A DNA stretch of 64,000 nucleotides, taken from the NCBI RefSeq assembly GCF_036850765.1, contig NC_089492.1, positions 98,661,022 to 98,725,021 of the forward strand, given 5' to 3'. The notes under the pieces were generated by a model. It ran no database searches and was not told the DNA's origin. It was given only the letters and a program-made list of their open reading frames with translations. This document shows, piece after piece, positions 10,430 to 20,960 of the stretch. Position 1 is the stretch's first letter. Each line of letters begins with the position of its first letter. Both the position numbers and the translations under genes were made by a program. This DNA is from Saccopteryx bilineata. Its lineage: Eukaryota; Chordata; Mammalia; Chiroptera; Emballonuridae.

Positions 10430-10777
10430 TTTTTTTTTTTTTTTTTTTTTACAGAGACAGAGAGAGAGTCAGAGTGAGGGATAGACAGGGACAGACAGAC
10501 AGGAACGGAGAGATGAGAAGCATCAATCATTAGTTTTTCGTTGTGCATTGCGACACCTTATTTGCTCATTGATTTCTTTCTCATATGTGCCTTGACCGTG
10601 GGCCTTCAGCAGACCGAGTAACCCCTTGCTCGAGCCAGCGACCTTGGATCCAAGCTGGCGAGCTTTTTGCTCAAGCCAGATGAGCCTACGCTCAAACTGG
10701 CAACCTCAGGGTCTCGAACCTGGGTCTTCCGCATCCCAGTCTGACGCTCTATCCACTGCGCCACTGCCTGGTCAGGC
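10430..10777 (-). repeat. SINE-A, full length, minus strand
   Basis: Read on the minus strand from CCTGACCAGGCAGTGGCGC to a poly-A tail (the T run at 10424-10450). Target duplication GAGAAAGAATTTTTT at 10415-10429 and 10778-10792 is perfect. It inserted into old L1-like or unique AT-rich DNA. Confidence 0.92.
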
Positions 10778-10895
10778 GAGAAAGAATTTTTTAAAAGAAC
10801 ACAATAATTTTAAAAAGCGCTATCCACGTAAGACTAGATTTATAAATTGAACTTTAATTAGCATTGTAAACATCTGGTCATTAAAAGAATAAAAA

Positions 10896-11206
10896 GGCCC
10901 AGGCCAGTTGGTTCAGTGGTACAGCATCAGCCCAGCATGTGGATATCCCAGGTTTGATTCCCTATCTCTCTCTACCCCTCCCACAGCCATGGTTCAATTG
11001 GTCTAAGCACATTGGTCCTGGGTGCTAAGGATGGTTCCATGGAGCGTCCACCTCAGGCACTAAATATAGTTCAGTTGTGAACATGGCCCCATATTGGCAG
11101 AGCATTGGCCCAGATAAGGTTGCCAGGTTGATCCTTGTTCGGGCGTATGCTGGAATCTATCTCTCTACCTCCCCTTCTCTCACTTGGAAAAGAAGAGGAA
11201 AAAAAA
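10896..11206 (+). repeat. SINE-B, old diverged copy with internal deletion
   Basis: Head GGCCCAGGCCAGTTGG and B-box-like GGTTTGATTCC, then a jump that removes the CTTCTCC block. The rest of the body (CCTCCCACAGCCATGG, TTGGCAGAGCATTGGCCC) is recognisable but decayed. Confidence 0.8.
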
Positions 11207-11220
11207 TGAAAAGTCAATAA

Positions 11221-11600
11221 GGCTTTGGCTGATTGGCTCAGCGGTAGAGCGTCAGCCCGGTGTATGGAAGTCCTGGGTTCGATTCCTGGCCAGGGAACAC
11301 AGAAGAATTGTCCATCTGCTTCTCCACCTTTCCCCTTCTCCTTTCTCTTTATCTCTCTCTTCCCCTCCAATGGAGCAAAGTTGGCCGGGGCACTGAGGAT
11401 GGCTCCATGGCCTCCGCCTCAGGTGCTAGAATGGCTCTGATTGCAGCAGAGCAATGCCCCAGAGGGGCCTAGTAATGCCCCCTGATGGGCATGCCGGGTG
11501 GATCCTGGGCATATGTGGAGTCTGTCTGTCTGACCACCACCCCCACCCCCATCCCCGCTTCTCACTTCAGAAAAATACATTTAAAAAAAAGAAAGAAAGA
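11221..11600 (+). repeat. SINE-B
   Basis: Head GGCTTTGGCTGATTGGCTCA, B box GGTTCGATTCC, body with ATGGAGCAAAGTTGG, tail TTCAGAAAAATACATTTAA. Target duplication GAAAAGTCAAT precedes the head and follows the tail. It lies almost head-to-tail with the older SINE-B upstream. Confidence 0.9.
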
Positions 11601-11605
11601 AAAGT

Positions 11606-11760
11606 CAATCAACAGATTGGGAGAAGATATTTGCAATATTACAATGAACTCAGAACCAGAATATATGAAGAACCCCTACAAGTCAACAAGAAAATGGCAG
11701 TGACAAGGCAAAGGATGAGACACAGTAGAATTGACATCAACAAACTATGATGAGGACACA
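11606..11760 (+). repeat. L1 ORF2-derived fragment
   Basis: TTGGGAGAAGATATTTGCAA and CCAGAATATATGAAGAAC are remnants of the 3' part of L1 ORF2. The frame is broken. Confidence 0.6.
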
Positions 11761-11765
11761 TGCTC

Positions 11766-11872
11766 CCTAAGACTAGGGACACTGTCTGTCTTGTTCACCA
11801 GTGCATTTCCAGAGCCTAGCATGATGCCAGGCACATAATAAATATACAATCATGTTTGTTGAATGAACTAAA
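11766..11872 (+). repeat. L2 LINE 3' end
   Basis: The L2 3' signature is clear: GACACTGTCTGTCTTGTTCA, CCAGAGCCTAGCATGATGCC, AGGCACATAATAAATAT and TTTGTTGAATGAA. Confidence 0.8.
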
Positions 11873-12217
11873 AGGAGTGAGGAACAGAAAAGATACAAAG
11901 GTGGTACTCCCCCTGAGTTAAATTATAAGGCACTAACAAGATGAAAATGCAAGAGAGGAGAGAAAATGATGGGTTTCATGGAGACTGAAAGCCTAGCAGA
12001 ACACCAGCTGGAGTAATACAGTAGACAGTTCTAAAAGCAAGACTAGGACCTGGGCCAGAAAACCCAAGTAGCAATTTTCCATGCAAGATCATCCTCTGAG
12101 AAGTGACTGCTAAAGCTGTATAACCAGATGACATAGGCAAGAGAGAAAATGGAGAGAATGTGGGTGAGGACAGCATTCGAGGGCACTGCTAGGGGAGATA
12201 AGAATGATTCCCTCTCT

Positions 12218-12528
12218 TGCCCAACCAGGCAGTGGCACAGTGGATAGAACGACAGACTGGGACGCGGAGGACCCAGGTTCGAAACCCAAAGGTTGCCAGC
12301 TTGAGCACAGGCTCATCGGTCTGAGCAAGGCTCACCAGATTGAGCCCAAGGTCACTGTCTTGGGCAAGGGGTCACTTGTTCTGCTGTAGCCCCCCAGTCA
12401 AGACACATATGAAAAAGCAATCAATGAACAACTAAGGTGCTGCAACAAAGAATTGATGCTTCTCATCTCTCTCCCTTCCTGTCTGTTTGTCCCTATCTGG
12501 CCCTCTCTCTGTGTCTCTCTGTCTCTAT

Positions 12529-12570
<42 letters not shown>
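12218..12570 (+). repeat. SINE-A with (CA)n tail
   Basis: A box GGCACAGTGGATAGAACG, B-box-like GGTTCGAAACCC, the GCCAGCTTGAGC section and the CTCTCTCCCTTCCTGTCTG section. Target duplication AATGATTCCCTCTCT is perfect (12203-12217 and 12571-12585). The A-tail became a CA array at about 12533-12570. Confidence 0.92.
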
Positions 12571-12572
<2 letters not shown>

Positions 12573-12746
12573 TGATTCCCTCTCTATATCTGTGTTTGAG
12601 TAGGTATTTTACACTTCCAACTCTGCAGTGGTACCATACTCTAAGAGTGTTGCACACCCACTGGCTTCCTACTAGACATGTTTACTTGTTAGGTTTATTG
12701 GATTCAATTCAAGTGAAGAAGAAAGCAATTTGAAAATGGACAAAGA

Positions 12747-12912
12747 GCCTGACCTGTGGTGGCGCAGTGAGATAAAGCGTCGACCTGGAAATGCTGAGGT
12801 CGCCGGTTCGAAACCCTGGGCTTGCCTGGTCAAGGCACATATGGGAGTTGATGCTTCCAGCTCCTCCCCCTCCTTCTCTCTCTCTGTCTCTCCTCTCTCT
12901 CTCCCTCTCCTC

Positions 12913-12944
<32 letters not shown>
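12747..12944 (+). repeat. SINE-C
   Basis: Closely matches the copy at 9367, including AAATGCTGAGGTCGCCGGTT. Perfect target duplication GAAAATGGACAAAGA (12732-12746 and 12945-12959). Long A tail; a young copy. Confidence 0.93.
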
Positions 12945-12946
<2 letters not shown>

Positions 12947-13004
12947 AAATGGACAAAGATTAAGTATGGAGGAGTTGAGGGTGTGCTATAAAATAGCCTA
13001 AGTC

Positions 13005-13403
13005 GGCCCTGGCTGGTTGGCTCAGTGGTAGAGCGTCGGCCTGGCGTGCAGAGGTCCCGGGTTCAATTCCCGGCCAGGGCACACAGGAGAGGCGCCCATC
13101 TGCCTCTCCACCCCTCCCCCTCTCCTTCCTCTTTGTCTCTCTCTTCCCCTCCCGCAGCCGAGGCTCCATTGGAGCAAAGATGGCCCTGGCGCTGGGGATG
13201 GCTCCTTGGCCTCTGCCCCAGGCGCTAGAGTGGCTCTGGTCACGGCAGAGCAACGACCCGGAGGGGCAGAGCATTGCCCCCTGGTGGGCAGAGCGTCGCC
13301 CCCTGGTGGGCGTGCCGGGTGGATCCCGGTCGGGAGCATGCGGGAGTCTGTCTGACTGTCTCTCCCCGTTTCCAGCTTCAGAAAAATACACACACACAAA
13401 AAA
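13005..13403 (+). repeat. SINE-B, near-intact
   Basis: Full head, pyrimidine block, body with both GGGCAGAGC repeats, and tail. Target duplication AAATAGCCTAAGTC (12991-13004 and 13404-13417) is perfect, so this is a recent insertion. Confidence 0.93.
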
Positions 13404-13417
13404 AAATAGCCTAAGTC

Positions 13418-14257
13418 TTCATAAAATTGGAATTATCCATCAGTCTTTCCTGCTCCTCATTCTTACAGAAACATTGATTTTGTGCTCATTTTCTTCCAGA
13501 CCTTGTATAAGTTTCTGGGGAAACAGCGTGAAAAAGACATTCTGCATTTAATCCATAAATAAACAAGTGTAACTCAGGGTCACAAGGGTTGGATCTTGGA
13601 AGATGAGGGGACTCTCTAGCCTCATGGAGAGAAGGGGGCCCTCCAAGCTGATGAGCAAAGCCACAGAGGCATGTTGGGGTTGAGATTGGTCTTGGCAAGA
13701 ACAGGAGCAAAAATGAAAGGGACAGCATTCAAACTCATGACAATGCCAGTGGCTGGGTGATGGGCTTGGAGACACGTGGGTTCTTTATGTGGGTCTGCCG
13801 GAAACTCTTTCACAGAAATACCTCAGAAAGGCACCAGAATGCTGCCCATCTATCTCCTTATGGGAGCAGAGAAATGGAATCAGTTTATTGCCTTCCTAGG
13901 TTTTCTTCAAAGTGCTTGAAATGGCAGAAAACTGGTCAGCTAGACACCAAGTATAAGAATAGGTAGGCTTTGTTTTTATCCGTAGGTGGCCCCAGGCACC
14001 CCTGGCTGACTCTGTGCCTCAGGTCCTGAGACTGAGTTCCACTGAGAGTCACAGCTACTCAGCCCTGTGGAAGGAGAGACAGACATCATGGCTTACTGCC
14101 TTTTCCTGCCCTCCTTCCCCCATTGGAACCAAAGGAGATCAACCCTCACATTATTTACTCTTACTAGGCTTCCCCGGAGGCTGCCACGGAGTGCACATGT
14201 GGTGTCTCACCCTCAAACACTCTCAGAGGAAAAATAGTACGTCTTTATCTTTTTTTT
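13418..14257. other. unique sequence, no gene seen
   Basis: No splice-bounded open frame or recognisable repeat. Overlapping short frames on both strands have no familiar content. Confidence 0.4.
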
Positions 14258-14584
14258 TTCTTTTTTTTTTACAGAGACATAGAGAGAGTCAGAGAGAGGG
14301 ATATATAGGGACAGACAGACACGAACGGAGAGAGATGAGAAGCATCAATTCTTTGTTGCAGTTCTTTAGTTGTTCATTGATTACTTTCTCATATGTGCCT
14401 TGACCGTGAGGCCACAGCAGACTGAGTGACCCCTTGCTCAAGCCAGTGACCTTGGGTCTAAGCTGCTGAGCTTTGCTCAAACCAGATGAGCCCGCGCTCA
14501 AGCTGGCGACCTCGGGGTCTTGAACCTGGGTCCTCCGCATCCCAGTCAGACGCTCTATCCACTGCGCCACCGCCTGGTCAGGCT
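14258..14584 (-). repeat. SINE-A, minus strand
   Basis: Minus-strand A and B boxes appear as the complement of GCGCAGTGGATAGAGCGTC and of the GGTTCAAG region. GTCTTTATCTTTTTT flanks both sides as target duplication (14241 onward and 14585 onward). Confidence 0.9.
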
Positions 14585-14729
14585 GTCTTTATCTTTTTTT
14601 AGCCCATAATTGCCCAGCAGGAACAAGGGTTTGGTCCAAATAAGTGTGAAAATTTTAGTGTGGAACAACCCTCAGGTGGAGGGTCCCCACGAATGAGCTT
14701 CCAAGAGCTCAGCCCTTATCCCAGACCTT

Positions 14730-14960
14730 GTCCCGACACCAACAGCAACCACATACTGACCCAAATCCCACCTGACCCTCACCCTCTTTGCTAACAACAT
14801 AACCGCCTGAGCCCCAGTCCAGGCCTCATCTAACCAACACCAACACTAAATAAAATAACTCAAATAACTCAACTCAACCACCAGCTTCAACTCCAATCAA
14901 TCTTATGCCACCCTCAGCCCTAACTTTAGCTCCAATTCCAACCTCACCCTAGGTCAAAGG
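14730..14960. other. G-depleted, C/A-rich strand-asymmetric tract
   Basis: Only about 12 G in the 180 bases 14761-14940, with recurring AACTCAA, CCAACAC and ACCCTA-type words. It resembles a decayed C/A-rich tandem repeat. A similar tract lies at 42225-42430. Confidence 0.5.
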
Positions 14961-16104
14961 AAAGACGGAAAGAAAGGATCTTTGGGAGATAATCACCACT
15001 GCCCACAATCTGGTGGCCTTGACCGAAAGCTGTCTGCAATTTGTAGCCTGAAACCTGCCTTGAACAATTGTCCTTGGGGGTTAAAAATCTGATAGAGACT
15101 ATTGCCATTATTAAAGGATTTAATACTCAGAAATCTATGTGGAAAGAACCAGACCTTGGAAGTTCACAGCTGAGAAATAGAGGCATTTTAGTTACTTCCT
15201 CTACACATAGCAGACGAGGATGAAAGTTCTTAAGAAACTCATCTCCCCCCACACTGGTCTGCCAGCAGTCATCAGGAAACGGGATTATCTTCAATTTATA
15301 AATGATGAATAATTGCAAGCTTCTAAGAAGATAGGAGAATCCACAGGGAGAAGCTAGATTTTTAAAGAGACATCAGCATGTTTCATTCTGACTTAATGAC
15401 CCTAGGAGGCTGGGGAGGGGTGCCTGGCTGGTGGCCCACAGGGTACAAGGTTCACTGTGAGACTGAGAAAGTGGGGTTTCAGAGCATCAGGCCCGAAGGA
15501 AGTCCCAGAGTTGTGCTCTGATGGAGAAGGCAGAGGTCAGTCTGGAAATGTGACTCTAAAATGAGCTGTCAATCAAAGGGAAACAAGACAAATAATTGAG
15601 GCTGAGACACAAAGCCCAAGGGCTGGATGGCAGGAGCAGCAAAGGCCAGAACGAGAAACTGCAGGTTGGGGCAGGCAGACAGGGGCCAGCAGTCTGAGCT
15701 CACCCCAGGGTCCAAAGGGCAGCACCCAAGCAGCTTTTACACCCTACAACCCAAGTTTGCACAGCAAAAAAAAAAAAACAGATTCCTTTTCTAATAACTC
15801 TTTATTTATGACTCAAAAAAAAAACTGATGAAAATTTAGACAGTATAAAAAGTCTGTAGAAACACATTCAAATTAAACACAACCCTTTAACTTGAGCTAT
15901 GGTCATTTAAAGGACTAGGATGTTACTAGCTCTTAACTATTTCAAGAATTTGTTCTTTTACCCTCTAGGTTCAGTTACTGACACCAAGAAGAAGAAAAAA
16001 AAACTCTCTTTCTTTGTCCAGGAGGAGAAAGCCTGAAAAGAAACGAAAGCCACAGCCAATGCCGACAGACCAGATTCTATTTCGGGGGGTGAGGGGGCTG
16101 TCCA
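14961..16104. other. unique sequence with short A runs
   Basis: No gene or lineage SINE. A runs lie near 15766-15778 and 15816-15825. An AAG/A-rich stretch at 15986-16001 precedes the MIR fragment. Confidence 0.4.
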
Positions 16105-16205
16105 TTCAGAAAATGTATATTGATCATGTCCTGTGTGCCCGCACTGGGCCAGGCACTGGGTCACAGCACGACAGATGCCATCCCTTCTCTGGGCACTTTC
16201 ACCTT
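16105..16205 (-). repeat. MIR SINE fragment
   Basis: TATATTGATCATGTCCTGTG then CACTGGGCCAGGCACTGGG are reverse-strand MIR 3' motifs. Confidence 0.6.
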
Positions 16206-16254
16206 TTGCAAAGACTGCTAAGGGTGCCCAGGCCAATCCCACGACATATCACTG

Positions 16255-16256
<2 letters not shown>

Positions 16257-16286
<30 letters not shown>

Positions 16287-16440
16287 TCATATACTCCTAC
16301 ATCACAGCATCATATACATACTTGCACACTCACAAACACTCAATCACACCATCACTAACATACTCATATGCTCACATTTCACCAATATATATTTACACAC
16401 TTACATTACACACACATGCAGTTACTGAGAAACACACAGA
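16257..16440. repeat. (CA)n microsatellite and degenerate CA-rich tail
   Basis: About 14 CA units at 16260-16287 followed by a longer decayed series of CACACTCATA-like words. Confidence 0.8.
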
Positions 16441-16584
16441 CTAGGCAGTTACTGGCTCCTTCCTTAATACTGTGTAAAATCAGCTATGGCATTTCCCACA
16501 TATAGTGTGATTAACCATATAATGTCTCTCCTTCATCTCTGCCTCAACCTGGAAACTACCTAAGTTCATTTGCGTAAGCCTATC

Positions 16585-16645
16585 TTCCTGCATAGTACCT
16601 GGCACATAGTAGGTGTTCAAAAATGTTTATTGTATGATCTTTGAA
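16585..16645 (+). repeat. L2/MIR 3'-end fragment
   Basis: CCTGGCACATAGTAGGTGTT followed by an AATGTTTATTG-type end. Confidence 0.6.
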
Positions 16646-16667
16646 TGCCATGAGTAAGGACGCTGGC

Positions 16668-16683
16668 TCTCTCTCTCTCTGTG

Positions 16684-16716
<33 letters not shown>

Positions 16717-16718
16717 GG
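16668..16718. repeat. (CT)n / (TCTCTG)n microsatellite
   Basis: A nearly pure CT tract with a GTGTCTCT interruption. Confidence 0.85.
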
Positions 16719-17014
16719 CTGAAGTTGGAATTGGGTAAAATAAATAAATAAATCTAAGGGAGTGCCTCAGAAAAATGCCAAATTCTATGGCAAGAGTCCT
16801 TCATCCCAGCTCTAGACCCGTCCAAGCCCCCACCTTGGGCAGACACGGACAGACAGCACCAGTGAGCCTGCTCTGCTAGTTCACGCATGTGCGTGAGACC
16901 TGTGACCTTAGGAGGAGGGGCAGGAGAGATCTTGTCAGTTTGCGTCATGGCCTCAAGGCTCTCCTTGCCAAATCCTACTGTCTCCCTTTTTTCTTTCACA
17001 ACATTACTTCCTAG

Positions 17015-17228
17015 TAAACCTTCTGCACACTTAATTCTGAAAGAAGTAAGAGGGGGCAGGGAAGGAAGAGGAGGAAGACGAGGAAAATGGCTGCAACTTC
17101 TAAGCGAGTGCCCACTGGTGAGATCGCCACAGGCCTAGGTCTGCCCCCCAGCTTCGAGGAGCCAGAAATTGGAGTCCTTGGCCCTCCAAAGGTTGCTGGA
17201 GATGTACTCCCCATTTTCACACCGGATG
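17015..17228 (+). CDS. candidate 5' coding exon, function unknown
   Basis: A pyrimidine-rich stretch (CTCCCTTTTTTCTTTC, then TTACTTCCTAG) gives an AG acceptor ending at 17014. An ATG at 17087 sits in strong Kozak context (AAAATGG). The frame stays open for 47 codons, beginning MAATSKRVPTGE and continuing through LPPSFEEPEIGVLGPP, up to a possible GT donor at 17229 (GATG/GTAGGC). If unspliced it would stop at 17240-17242, giving 51 residues. The translation is mixed in composition, unlike the low-complexity chance frames elsewhere in the window. About 70 bases of purine-rich leader precede the ATG. I do not recognise the protein and cannot see the next exon. The minus strand also has a splice-like acceptor and open frame here (17135-17255), so strand is not certain. 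Confidence 0.35.
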
Positions 17229-17269
17229 GTAGGCAAACCTGACTGGTTGATAAACCTAAGAAGAGAAGA

Positions 17270-17340
17270 GAGAGACTTTATGAGACTTGAGGGGATGGAA
17301 CTTGACAGGATGGGACTGGATGGGATGGACCCGGACAAGA
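17270..17340. repeat. short degenerate GGGATGGA-type tandem repeat
   Basis: Repeated GGGATGGA, GGGACTGGAT and GGGATGGACC words directly after the candidate exon. Confidence 0.5.
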
Positions 17341-18235
17341 CGAGGAGCCTGGGATGAATCCTGGAGCACTCACTCCAACAGCAAAGGAGCCCCAGAAGAA
17401 GCAGACCAATTTCTCTTGCTAGTTCAGCTCCAAGGCACACCCAGGGCCCAGAACAAACGTCAGCAGAACTACAGGGCCTTCCACGCCATATACTGGCAGA
17501 AGGATGGTCCACCCTACACATACACACACATACACAGCCTGCTGAGCTAAGGAAGCTCAAGGACTAGTGGTTCCCTTGGCCTAACAATGAGGGTTCAGGG
17601 CTGGGAGCTGGGGAGAGGGCTGCCATGGGGTCAACTGGGCTGCATGAGTTTGGTCATTAGAGCTGCCACTCTGAGCACCTCCCCTAACAAGAGCCTCAGA
17701 TTTGGGAAAATAGAGAGGTTAGTGTGAGAGCATTTTGAGTTGGGTTTGGCCATCATCAGCCCTCCTGGGCGCCTCCACCATACAAGCACAGCCCTAGAGG
17801 GCTGGCTCCCAAGTACAATGCCTGCCCCACCTCCACCATAATACACAAACACTGAGTCTCCTCTCTTCCTCCAGGAAGGCCAGTGGCAACCACTGCGACC
17901 TTTCACTCTTTGAGGCCGCTGCCCTCACCACCAAGCAGCCTGCAGCCTGCTCTCCACCTAAGGTCCATTAGCATTTTTAAGGTTCTTATTTGCCTACACA
18001 TCCTGTCCTGGGATTGTCCTCTTCCTTGAGGCATTAGCACCTTCCACAGGCCTTTTATCACCCCAGCCCCACCTGCCTGGGGTCAGCCTTCAATCCACAG
18101 TGTCTGGGGAAGAGCCCGGAAGCCTGGTCACACTTCCCAGGCAAGTTGCACAGTCCGTCCCTTTCTGTCGGTGGCATGTCCTGAGGTCCTAAACCCCCTC
18201 CTACCTTTTCTCCTTCCCCCCACAAGAGGTGTTCC
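17341..18235. other. unique sequence, no gene seen
   Basis: GC-moderate, without a recognisable repeat. A possible intron if the exon at 17.0-17.2 kb is real. Confidence 0.4.
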
Positions 18236-18239
18236 CATA

Positions 18240-18770
18240 ATCAGTAGGCATCAGTCAGCTCTAATCAACCCCCTGTTTTGACTATTTTAGCAGCAATAAA
18301 AGGGCCATAAAGAGAAAGTCAGTGGGCCCTCCAGGAGCATGGATCCCCTTCGCTGTGATATAATGAAAAACACCAAGTGCTTCCTCAGAGCCCTAAGTGA
18401 CAGCTCTGGCAGCGGAGCTATTGGAGGAAGCCTAATTATGCTATAAATTAAAGGGCTTTTTTTTTTTACCCAACATTATGACCTTTAATAAGATTGTTTT
18501 TACAACCAGCTGTCAATAAATCATGCAGGAGCACCAGCGAGAAGCATTCTCTGAGAACTTCTGCGAATTTCATTAGCTGCAGTTTATTTGGTTTTGGCGA
18601 GCTATGATGTTTTTTAAATCTCAAATTAAAGGCTCTGAACCATAAAAGCTAATTCAGAAAAGTTCCTGTTCCAGCCTCTGAAAACAAGCTTCCCTAATTG
18701 CAGAAATTAGCTGAGATGTGGCCAGGCCAGGAGGTCATTAGCTGAAAAGCAGTGACAAGTGGCTAGGACT
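18240..18770. promoter_or_regulatory. candidate conserved non-coding element (enhancer-like)
   Basis: About 530 bases of repeat-free, CpG-poor, low-decay sequence with dense AT-rich words: AGCAATAAAAGGGCCATAAA, GCTATAAATTAAAGGGC, CCTTTAATAAGATTG, and several ATTAGC and AATTAGCTGA words. CAGCTGTCAATAAATCATG (18507-18525) combines an E-box, a TGTCA (MEIS/TGIF-type) word and a homeodomain-like AATAAATCA. No open frame fits coding use. The texture is that of deeply conserved enhancers near developmental genes; conservation itself cannot be seen from one sequence. Confidence 0.5.
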
Positions 18771-19269
18771 TCACCAGGCCTGGCAGCCACGAGCCTCATA
18801 GAACCTGAAGGTGACAATCCCAGGGGACTAGAGTGGCCAGCCATGGGAGGTCCTTGACCTAGGGTCTGCTGACCTCAATAGGGACAGGCCAGCTGAGCAA
18901 CTGGGGCTAGAAGGGGCTAGGCCTGTCACTGCAGACAGGGTCCTTACCACCAGACCAGGAAGCCCAAAAAGCCGTCTAACCCCATCCCAGCTTTCTCATA
19001 GTTAGGCTCTTGTCTTTCTTTCAACATCACCACTGACTGATTCGGTGTTATAATCTTCCTGAAATACAAATGAGGAGATATATGAAGAACAGGATATGAA
19101 AGGGACATGTTCAGAGGCATCACTATGGCAGAGGAGTCCACAGAGTCAGAAGAGATGTGGTCAACAGAGTCAGAGAAGATGGCACAAGGTCTGTCGCCCA
19201 CTTCTTAGGAAGCAGGTGGACTGGGTTTAAATTCTAGCTCTGCTATTAATTCTGGAACCTTGGGAAACT

Positions 19270-19500
19270 AGAGTGGACAGTTAAGATTGTGAAGCCAGAC
19301 TGACCTTGTTCAAATATTGGCTTCAATGCTTGCTAGCCAAGTGACCTGAGGCAAGTTACTTCATCTTTCTGGGCCTCAGTTTCCTCATCTGTAAAATGGG
19401 GATATTGCTAGTACTTCCCCAAGAGTGTTGTGAGGCTGAGGGAGCAGAGGCAGGTGAACATTTGGCACAGTGCTGGTGTCTATAAGCTCTGTCGGTACCA
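19270..19500 (+). repeat. MIR SINE, well preserved
   Basis: Near-canonical core: AGTGACCTGAGGCAAGTTAC, TTCATCTTTCTGGGCCTCAG, TTTCCTCATCTGTAAAATGG, then TTGGCACAGTGCTGGTG. Confidence 0.88.
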
Positions 19501-19619
19501 ACTAGTAACAGTGGTAGAAGAGAAGTAGTATTTCCCTCTCAGACCCTCAACTTCATCTTCTAAAAAAAGAGACTGGGACTAAACGACTTTTAAGGTCACT
19601 GTGCATAAATGATTCAAAG

Positions 19620-19930
19620 AGATGTCAGCTTCCTGTTTTAACCCTTCAAAGGCTCCCCATTACCCACAGAATCAAAACTGTTAATACAAGCAACTTGGAA
19701 AGAGCCCGCATTGTTGGGCCCCTGAGTATCCCCTCAGGTCCAGCCCCCGCCAGTCCCTATCTCACCATTCGACAGAACTGAAATTCCCGACAGCCTCTGC
19801 CTCTGAGCACAGGCACACAGTCTCCCTAACCCTGGAATGCCCTCCAGAGCCCCTTCGCCTGGCTAAGTCCTACTCCTTGAAGTCACTTTCCTCAAGAGGC
19901 TTTCTAGTCCCTCATCCCTCCCCTCCCCTC
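19620..19930 (+). repeat. L2 LINE fragment
   Basis: L2 3' region order: AACCCTTCAAAGGCTCCCCA, GAATCAAAACTG, GGGCCCCTGAGTATC, CTGGAATGCCCTCC, then TTGAAGTCACTTTCCTCAAG. Confidence 0.7.
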
Positions 19931-20589
19931 CATGGTGCTTCTGGAATTCCTGGAGCTTCTGCTGTCAGAGACCTCGTTCTCCTACACTGGTGGCTTTGTC
20001 CAACACGCTACCCCTACCAGAGCAGGCAGCAATAACTGCGTCTATTTTGGATCCCTGAGATCCTCAAAGCCTAAAACCATCGTTGGTGTGTACATGCGTA
20101 AAATACTGTCAAAGAAATGTTAAACATAGCATTCAGAGACATAACACGTAGAATAATTATATGCAGAAATACAGTAAGTTATAGTGTAAACAGACATTTA
20201 ATTTGTAACTAGGAGTTGGGTTCCTTTATTTTAATGAAGGAATTATATTAAAAGACTGTCAGAAAATAAAACTGTTAATACATCTTACCATGATCTTGCC
20301 ATCTGATCTTCATCTCCTGTTTCTCAGAGGATGAGGAGAGAAGCGGTAATAAAGAAGGGACTCACCTGGGTGAGGCTGGATCAGAAAAGATTGCCTTTGA
20401 GGACCAAGAGAAGCAGAGGCTAGGACCCAGGAGGGTTCCATTCTCCACACCCCCAATCCTTTCCTCCACATACACCCCCACCTGCCCAACTTCCACAGCT
20501 CTCCTAAGGCAGGAACATCAGTGGTTCCAAAATTTCCGAATGAAAACCATTCGTGAAGTTGTGCGTGGGAAATGAAATGCCAGCACATG
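19931..20589. other. unique sequence, no gene seen
   Basis: AT-rich around 20100-20290, then GC-moderate. No repeat or exon recognised. Confidence 0.4.
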
Positions 20590-20960
20590 GGCGTCAGTGA
20601 CTGTGAAGAAATCATGGCATCTCCACTCACCTGGCCTTCCTTTGGTTTGCCTCATTAATCAGCTCCCCAGGTCATCGGGGTGTCTCGCCTCAGGCTCACA
20701 GGTCTGGTTTTTGTATAATACACATTTCCCCCAGTTTTTATTTCATCTGCTTTTTTCAAGCAGCCTTTCCATTATTTCTGAACATTTGAGTTGAAAAAAA
20801 TGTAAATTACAGACGCCTGTGGATTGACGTAATGTGAAAAGAAGGCGGCTGTTTCCCCTCCCTCCAAACAGGGAACATAGTTCTTAAAACTAATAAACCT
20901 CTGAAACCTCACCGAAGCCCATTTTGACCTTTTTAAATGGCTTATTTTCAGAAAGGAAAA
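20590..20960. promoter_or_regulatory. candidate conserved non-coding element
   Basis: Repeat-free sequence with binding-site-like words: CATTAATCAGC near 20653, a CRE-like TGACGTAA at 20825-20832, and AT-rich AACTAATAAACC and TTTTTAAATGGC. It is not coding in any frame. Called on texture only. Confidence 0.4.

Noticed and set aside
12960..13397. Minus-strand 125-145 codon frames
   Set aside because: Also SINE-B read backwards; identical motifs (such as ARQADALPLSQPA) appear at 31282-31572 and 44575-44778.
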